In this document: piece by piece, positions 6,044-9,410 of the stretch
How the letters are laid out: the number at the start of each line of letters is the position of its first letter
Numbering within the stretch: the stretch's first letter is position 1
Assembly: GCA_004554105.1 (NCBI GenBank)
Contig: SFNW01000071.1
Coordinates: forward strand, 1 to 9,410
DNA: 9,410 bases
Origin: Clostridiales bacterium
Lineage (GTDB): Bacteria; Bacillota; Clostridia; Oscillospirales; CAG-272
Reading direction: 5' to 3'
Notes under the pieces: model-generated
What the model saw: the letters and a program-made list of their open reading frames with translations, nothing else
Told to the model about the DNA's origin: nothing
Database searches by the model: none
Program-made: the position numbers and the translations under genes

Positions 6044-6075
6044 ACAGGGTGAAGTACCTTGAGAGGAGGGTCGAC

Positions 6076-6636
6076 ATGGAGGACACGAAAATCGTGGATT
6101 TATACCTGGCGCGAAACGAAGCCGCCATCCGCGAAACCGACGAAAAGTACGGCAAGCGGCTATTTCTCCTGTCAAAAAACATCACATCCGACGGCGAAGA
6201 CGCAAAGGAATGCGTCAGCGACACCTATCTCGATGCGTGGAATCGGATTCCGCCGCATGAGCCGCGCAGCTATCTGTTTGCCTTTCTCGCGCGGATTGCG
6301 CGCGCCGCGTCGATTGACCGCTGCCGCAGAAACACGCGGCAAAAACGCGCAGCGCACATAGAGGAACTCAGCCGCGAGCTGGAGGAATGCCTTGCCGCGC
6401 CCGACGATATTGCCTGCCGCATCGACGACCGCTATTTTGCCGAGACGCTGAACGCCTTTCTCGGCTCTCTGCCCGAAACCGAGCGGAATGTATTCTTACG
6501 CAGATATTGGTATGCCGACGGCATCGAGGCGGTCGCTATACGCTTCGGTTTCGGCAAGGGCAAGGTGAAGTCGATGCTCTTCCGCACGCGCGTCAAACTG
6601 AAAGACTATCTTGCCGAAAGGGGGATCTTGCTGTGA
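6076..6636 (+). CDS. ECF-type RNA polymerase sigma factor
   Basis: This 186-residue protein has the two-domain layout of ECF sigma factors. Region 2 (about residues 20-85) includes E-C-V-S-D-T-Y-L-D-A-W and R-S-Y-L-F-A-F-L-A-R-I-A-R, followed by D-R-C-R-R, which is the core-binding and -10 recognition part. A linker rich in acidic residues (about 95-115) follows. Region 4 (about 125-180) has L-P-E-T-E-R-N-V-F-L-R-R-Y-W and a helix-turn-helix ending in K-V-K-S-M-L-F-R-T-R-V-K-L, for -35 recognition. The start at 6076 is set by AGGAGG (6064-6069), 6 nt upstream. The frame is open further back to 5896 but that part overlaps the hyd terminator and lacks sigma similarity. The stop codon overlaps the GTG of the next gene (GTGA), so both are co-translated, as in sigma/anti-sigma pairs. 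Target genes cannot be told from this window apart from the likely autoregulation. Confidence 0.93.
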   Translation: MEDTKIVDLYLARNEAAIRETDEKYGKRLFLLSKNITSDGEDAKECVSDTYLDAWNRIPPHEPRSYLFAFLARIARAASIDRCRRNTRQKRAAHIEELSRELEECLAAPDDIACRIDDRYFAETLNAFLGSLPETERNVFLRRYWYADGIEAVAIRFGFGKGKVKSMLFRTRVKLKDYLAERGILL

Positions 6637-8996
6637 GAGGCTCGGATTTGCTGGAAAAGCTGTCGCTCGTTGACGAAGCGTATGTCACGGCGGCGGATGC
6701 GGTGCGTCCGCGTCGGCGACGCGGCGGAATTTACGCGCTTGCCGCCTGCCTTTGCCTGCTCGTCTGCGCGGGCGCTTTATTTGCGGTGCTGCGCGGCGGC
6801 ACGCCGAGCATCATCGACGAGGACGGATTCTATATCGAAAACGGCGTTCTGCTGCATTACAACGGCATCGATACCGACATCGTTCTGCCGACGGCGGTCA
6901 AATCGGTTGCCGACTATGCGTTTAAGGACAATGTAAACGCGTCCGCAATTTCGACCGTGACCATCGGGGCAAGCGTCGAGCGCGTCGGCACCAACGCTTT
7001 TGCGGGGCTGGAAAACCTGACGCGGCTGATTCTCGAGGATGAAAGCACCGCGTTTGTCGAGCGGGACGGCGGCATTTTCACCTTTGACGGCTCGATGCTC
7101 GTGCGCTTTGAGGATGCCGAGACGACCGAATACACGCTGCCCGACGGCGTTCGCTATATTGCCGCGCACGCATTCCAGTCGTCAAAGCTCGAGAAAATCA
7201 CTTTCTGCGATACGCTCGAATATATCGGCTTCAACGCGTTTGCCGGCTGCGCACTGACGGCAATCAGCCTGCCGGAGTCGATTGTCCGCGTGGAGGAGGG
7301 GGCGTTTGCATCCTGCACAAAGGCTGTGGACGGTTATATTCCGCAGCATACCGAGCTTGGCAGAAATGCGTTTGAAGGCGTGCCCTTCTTCCTTTCGCAG
7401 ATTGCGGGGCATATTTCGCCGCTTGAGCAGATTGTACGCGGCGAGATTTCGCCTGCCGAGGCAATCGCGCTCAGCGACCGCGCCTACCTGCTCGGACAGC
7501 TTGACGCAATTCTCGCCTATTACCGCGACGGGACTGTGCCGTCCGGCGAATATGCGCGCCTTGCGTATATCGTCGGCGCGGCGCTGCCGGAGGGCGCGGT
7601 GCTGCCCGATGCCGCCGACTTCTCCGCGCTCGCGCTTCGCGACAACGGCTGGGGCGGCACGGGTATCTATGATATTCAGCTTCGCCTGCCGCTCGGCGGC
7701 GACGTGACGATGGTCGCCGAGGCGTATCTCTACGGCGGCGCGCTCGACCTGCTCGACTGGGACAATGCGCCATGGCGGATAGAAACCGTGCTGTTCGTCA
7801 CCAAATCCGCAAGAGATGCCGAAAACTACGGCGCATGGGCTGTGACGAGGGACGAGCGCACGTTGGTTTTCCGCAATACCGAGACCGATGCCGTCGCAAG
7901 GGCAGAGCTGCCTGTCGCCGGCGACTTCACCTATGAATTGCTCTTCTCGCCCGACGGCAACCGCGTTGTGATTGAGTACAGGCAGACTGCCGACTGGCTT
8001 TTCCGCATTCAGAGCCTTGACGGCGAGGTGTTTGAGCCGAGTATGAATACCTATGCCGACTATATGAGCCGATATTTCGGCAAGTACACGCACGGCACGC
8101 TTTCCTGGAAGGATAACGACACCGTCGCGGGCGAGAACGAGTACGGTATGTTCGAGTTTGACCCGCATGTGCTTTATCCGCGTCAGGTGACCGACTACCG
8201 CCGCGATTTTCGCGAGGATGTGCTTGTCGATCGTGCTCTGCTCACCGCATACGACTCGGACGAGATTACGAAATATGTCATCACCCTGCCCGAGACCTGG
8301 GTCGGCGATAACTATCTTGAGGACATCCGCCGCATGGAGACTTCACCGGGCAACGCCACGCGCATGACCGGCGGCGCACTGTATGACCTGTATGGTCGCC
8401 CGAGCGATCTGTACAAGGACGGCAAATGGGATGTGAACGCCTTGTCGCTTCGCGGCATGATGACCTATGAGGGGGAAACGGTCGAAAACAACGAGCAGCG
8501 CATCATTCTGCACGGCAAGTATGCCGAGCTTGAGGAAACCTGGTACAGCGCGGCGATGCTTGTCGACCGCAAGGTGCTGCTCTGCAACTTCACGGTCTAC
8601 CCGGACGACCCTGCCGACTACTACACGCGCGTGATTCTGCCGATTATCGAGAGCTTCCGCGTGGAAAGCACGCCGAATTACTTCGGCTTTGATATGCGCG
8701 CGGCAAAGAACGGGGAAGAGCAGCTCATTACCTTTGAAAGTCTGCGCTACGCGAACGGAAAGACCCTGCTCACGCTCAAGGGCGAGAACGGCAATACGCT
8801 TGTGCTCGACGCGACGGCGGCTTTCCCCTATGACGCGGCGCGCGAGGGCGAACGCCTGCTGTATGGCGACATCGGCGGCGGCTACTTTTGGATTAACGCG
8901 GACACCCATCTGCATTTCGGCGGCGGCACGGAAGAAGTACCGCTCGCGGACGGCGAAACCATCGACCTCGGCGATGTTTCGGCGCTGTGGGATTGA
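6633..8996 (+). CDS. Membrane-anchored leucine-rich-repeat protein, putative anti-sigma partner
   Basis: This 787-residue protein is translated from a GTG that overlaps the sigma gene stop codon; AAAGGGGG (6617-6624) lies 8 nt upstream. A short cytoplasmic N-terminus (about 1-30, S-D-L-L-E-K-L-S-L-V-D-E-A-Y-V and then R-P-R-R-R-R) resembles the start of clostridial ECF-linked membrane proteins. One transmembrane helix follows (about 33-53), and the basic run before it predicts the rest is outside. Residues about 85-250 are BspA-like (LRR_5) repeats, with recurring A-F and I-x-L-P patterns such as N-A-F-A-G. The remaining roughly 535 residues include a beta-rich part with L-F-S-P-D-G-N-R near 438, suggestive of a TolB-like propeller blade, and a C-terminal region I cannot assign. 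No zinc anti-sigma motif (H-x3-C-x2-C) is visible. The likely role is to hold the sigma factor until an envelope signal; this is inferred from position and topology. The reading frame extends upstream to 6387 inside the sigma gene, but that part is a shadow. Confidence 0.82.
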   Translation: MRGSDLLEKLSLVDEAYVTAADAVRPRRRRGGIYALAACLCLLVCAGALFAVLRGGTPSIIDEDGFYIENGVLLHYNGIDTDIVLPTAVKSVADYAFKDNVNASAISTVTIGASVERVGTNAFAGLENLTRLILEDESTAFVERDGGIFTFDGSMLVRFEDAETTEYTLPDGVRYIAAHAFQSSKLEKITFCDTLEYIGFNAFAGCALTAISLPESIVRVEEGAFASCTKAVDGYIPQHTELGRNAFEGVPFFLSQIAGHISPLEQIVRGEISPAEAIALSDRAYLLGQLDAILAYYRDGTVPSGEYARLAYIVGAALPEGAVLPDAADFSALALRDNGWGGTGIYDIQLRLPLGGDVTMVAEAYLYGGALDLLDWDNAPWRIETVLFVTKSARDAENYGAWAVTRDERTLVFRNTETDAVARAELPVAGDFTYELLFSPDGNRVVIEYRQTADWLFRIQSLDGEVFEPSMNTYADYMSRYFGKYTHGTLSWKDNDTVAGENEYGMFEFDPHVLYPRQVTDYRRDFREDVLVDRALLTAYDSDEITKYVITLPETWVGDNYLEDIRRMETSPGNATRMTGGALYDLYGRPSDLYKDGKWDVNALSLRGMMTYEGETVENNEQRIILHGKYAELEETWYSAAMLVDRKVLLCNFTVYPDDPADYYTRVILPIIESFRVESTPNYFGFDMRAAKNGEEQLITFESLRYANGKTLLTLKGENGNTLVLDATAAFPYDAAREGERLLYGDIGGGYFWINADTHLHFGGGTEEVPLADGETIDLGDVSALWD

Positions 8997-9024
8997 AATT
9001 GCAAATTACAGTTTTATTTACGGC

Positions 9025-9059
9025 AACAGCCCCGCTGCTTGATGCAGCGGGGCTGTTTT
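9025..9059 (+). terminator. Intrinsic terminator of the sigma/LRR operon
   Basis: A perfect 14-bp stem, AACAGCCCCGCTGC (9025-9038) with GCAGCGGGGCTGTT (9044-9057), has a TTGAT loop and runs into TTTT (9056-9059). It lies 28 nt after the LRR gene stop codon. Confidence 0.92.
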
Positions 9060-9108
9060 GCGCACCGAACTATCGGTTCTCTTTCTTATGTTGACTCGGC
9101 GGGATACC

Positions 9109-9129
9109 GAAGCGTTTTTTGAAGCGTTT
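9109..9129. repeat. Short tandem direct repeat
   Basis: GAAGCGTTT occurs at 9109-9117 and again at 9121-9129, a 12-nt period. Two copies only, and no function is evident. Confidence 0.3.
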
Positions 9130-9151
9130 GGAAAATGGGAACAGGGCGGGG

Positions 9152-9179
9152 TAGCCAGCGGCTGTCGCCGCGAGGGCTA
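9152..9179 (+). other. Possible RNA hairpin upstream of the last ORF
   Basis: TAGCC (9152-9156) pairs with GGCTA (9175-9179), and inside it GCGGC (9158-9162) pairs with GCCGC (9167-9171) around a TGTC loop. There is no T-run. It could be a leader structure or chance pairing in GC-rich sequence. Confidence 0.25.
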
Positions 9180-9210
9180 ATATAAAGTATCGCGCGGCAA
9201 GGAGAAACAA

Positions 9211-9297
9211 ATGTCATTGGACGCGTCATGTCAAACAGAGAGAACGACCCGTCTGACACTGAGTCACAGGCGTGGAAGAAAGCTCTTCGTACCCTAA
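9211..9297 (+). CDS. Possible 28-residue leader ORF
   Basis: An ATG at 9211 has a well-placed AAGGAG (9199-9204) 6 nt upstream, yet it encodes only 28 residues before TAA (9295-9297). It begins M-S-L-D-A-S-C-Q-T-E and is rich in Arg and Thr, with no recognisable domain. It overlaps, in another frame, the longer open frame starting at 9228. It may be a true small or leader peptide, or the remains of a frame-shifted start of that longer gene. Confidence 0.25.
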   Translation: MSLDASCQTERTTRLTLSHRRGRKLFVP

Positions 9298-9410
9298 CGA
9301 ATCGTTCAAACATCAGTATATCCGATTTTTTGCAGGTTGTCAATAAAACGCAACAAGTATTTTCTCGACAGATGCCTTACGACACTACGAAGAAACAAGA
9401 AACCCGAATG
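9228..9410 (+). CDS. Unrecognised gene, 3' truncated by window edge
   Basis: From ATG 9228 the frame is open for 61 codons to the end of the window. The protein begins M-S-N-R-E-N-D-P-S-D and continues with a polar, probably helical segment (I-S-I-S-D-F-L-Q-V-V-N-K-T-Q-Q). I do not recognise a family. GC content of 9241-9410 is 74/170 (44%), against about 65% in a sampled 60-nt stretch of hydA, so this part differs in composition from its neighbours and may be accessory or transferred DNA. The start is uncertain: the nearest good ribosome binding site (9199-9204) is 23 nt away and suits the ATG at 9211 in another frame. A stop codon at 9183-9185 limits how far upstream the gene can begin. Confidence 0.35.
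   Translation, partial: MSNRENDPSDTESQAWKKALRTLTNRSNISISDFLQVVNKTQQVFSRQMPYDTTKKQETRM

Noticed and set aside
5369..6052. 227-codon + strand frame overlapping the end of hydA
   Set aside because: It is out of frame with hydA, rich in Arg, Ser and Ala, and runs through the terminator. It is a shadow frame.
7182..8168. 328-codon open frame on the minus strand opposite the LRR gene
   Set aside because: No domain or start signal is seen, and the + strand frame is a coherent membrane protein.
9086..9343. 85-codon minus-strand frame at the right edge
   Set aside because: No ribosome binding site or family resemblance was seen. The + strand has an open frame to the window end and a good ribosome binding site in the same stretch.
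1..9410. CRISPR array, tRNA, rRNA, insertion sequence or attachment site
   Set aside because: None seen: there are no regularly spaced repeats, cloverleaf or CCA-ended genes, transposase motifs or paired terminal repeats.

Overview
The window looks like chromosome of an anaerobic, fairly GC-rich member of the Bacillota (Clostridia, probably Oscillospirales-like). The reasons are the clostridial gene order around an NAD(P)-linked [FeFe]-hydrogenase, strong AGGAGG-type ribosome binding sites, tightly packed co-directional genes, and an ECF sigma factor paired with a membrane-anchored leucine-rich-repeat protein. The lineage is an inference from gene content. No rRNA or other marker gene is present.

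Layout, all on the + strand. (1) Positions 1-662 hold the 3' part of a PHP-domain metal-dependent phosphoesterase whose start lies before the window. (2) Positions 663-884 are an AT-rich control region. It holds a close match to the clostridial Rex (NADH/NAD+ sensor) operator, a two-arm repeat, two TATAAT hexamers, a possible structured leader and a strong ribosome binding site. (3) Positions 885-5895 are a five-gene hydrogenase operon: NuoE-like HydC, a kinase-less GHKL ATPase, a small thioredoxin-like ferredoxin, NuoF-like HydB and catalytic HydA. It ends at a strong intrinsic terminator (5910-5940). (4) Positions 6016-8996 are an ECF sigma factor gene preceded by an ECF-type promoter. It overlaps a 787-residue single-pass membrane protein with a BspA-like leucine-rich-repeat region, followed by a terminator. 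(5) Positions 9060-9410 drop to about 44% GC and contain the start of an unrecognised gene that runs off the window.

How the genes work together: HydA, HydB and HydC should form a cytoplasmic complex that moves electrons between NADH (HydB, FMN and Fe-S), ferredoxin and protons (HydA H-cluster), re-oxidising fermentation cofactors as H2. The two small proteins in the operon are conserved companions whose roles are not established. A Rex operator would fit NADH-responsive control. The sigma/LRR pair appears to be an independent, autoregulated envelope-sensing module.

Nothing here is a clearly unprecedented system. The points most worth a second look are the H-cluster motif substitutions in HydA, the ATPase inside the hydrogenase operon, the Rex site with an adjacent repeat and leader, and the very short cytoplasmic part of the putative anti-sigma protein.
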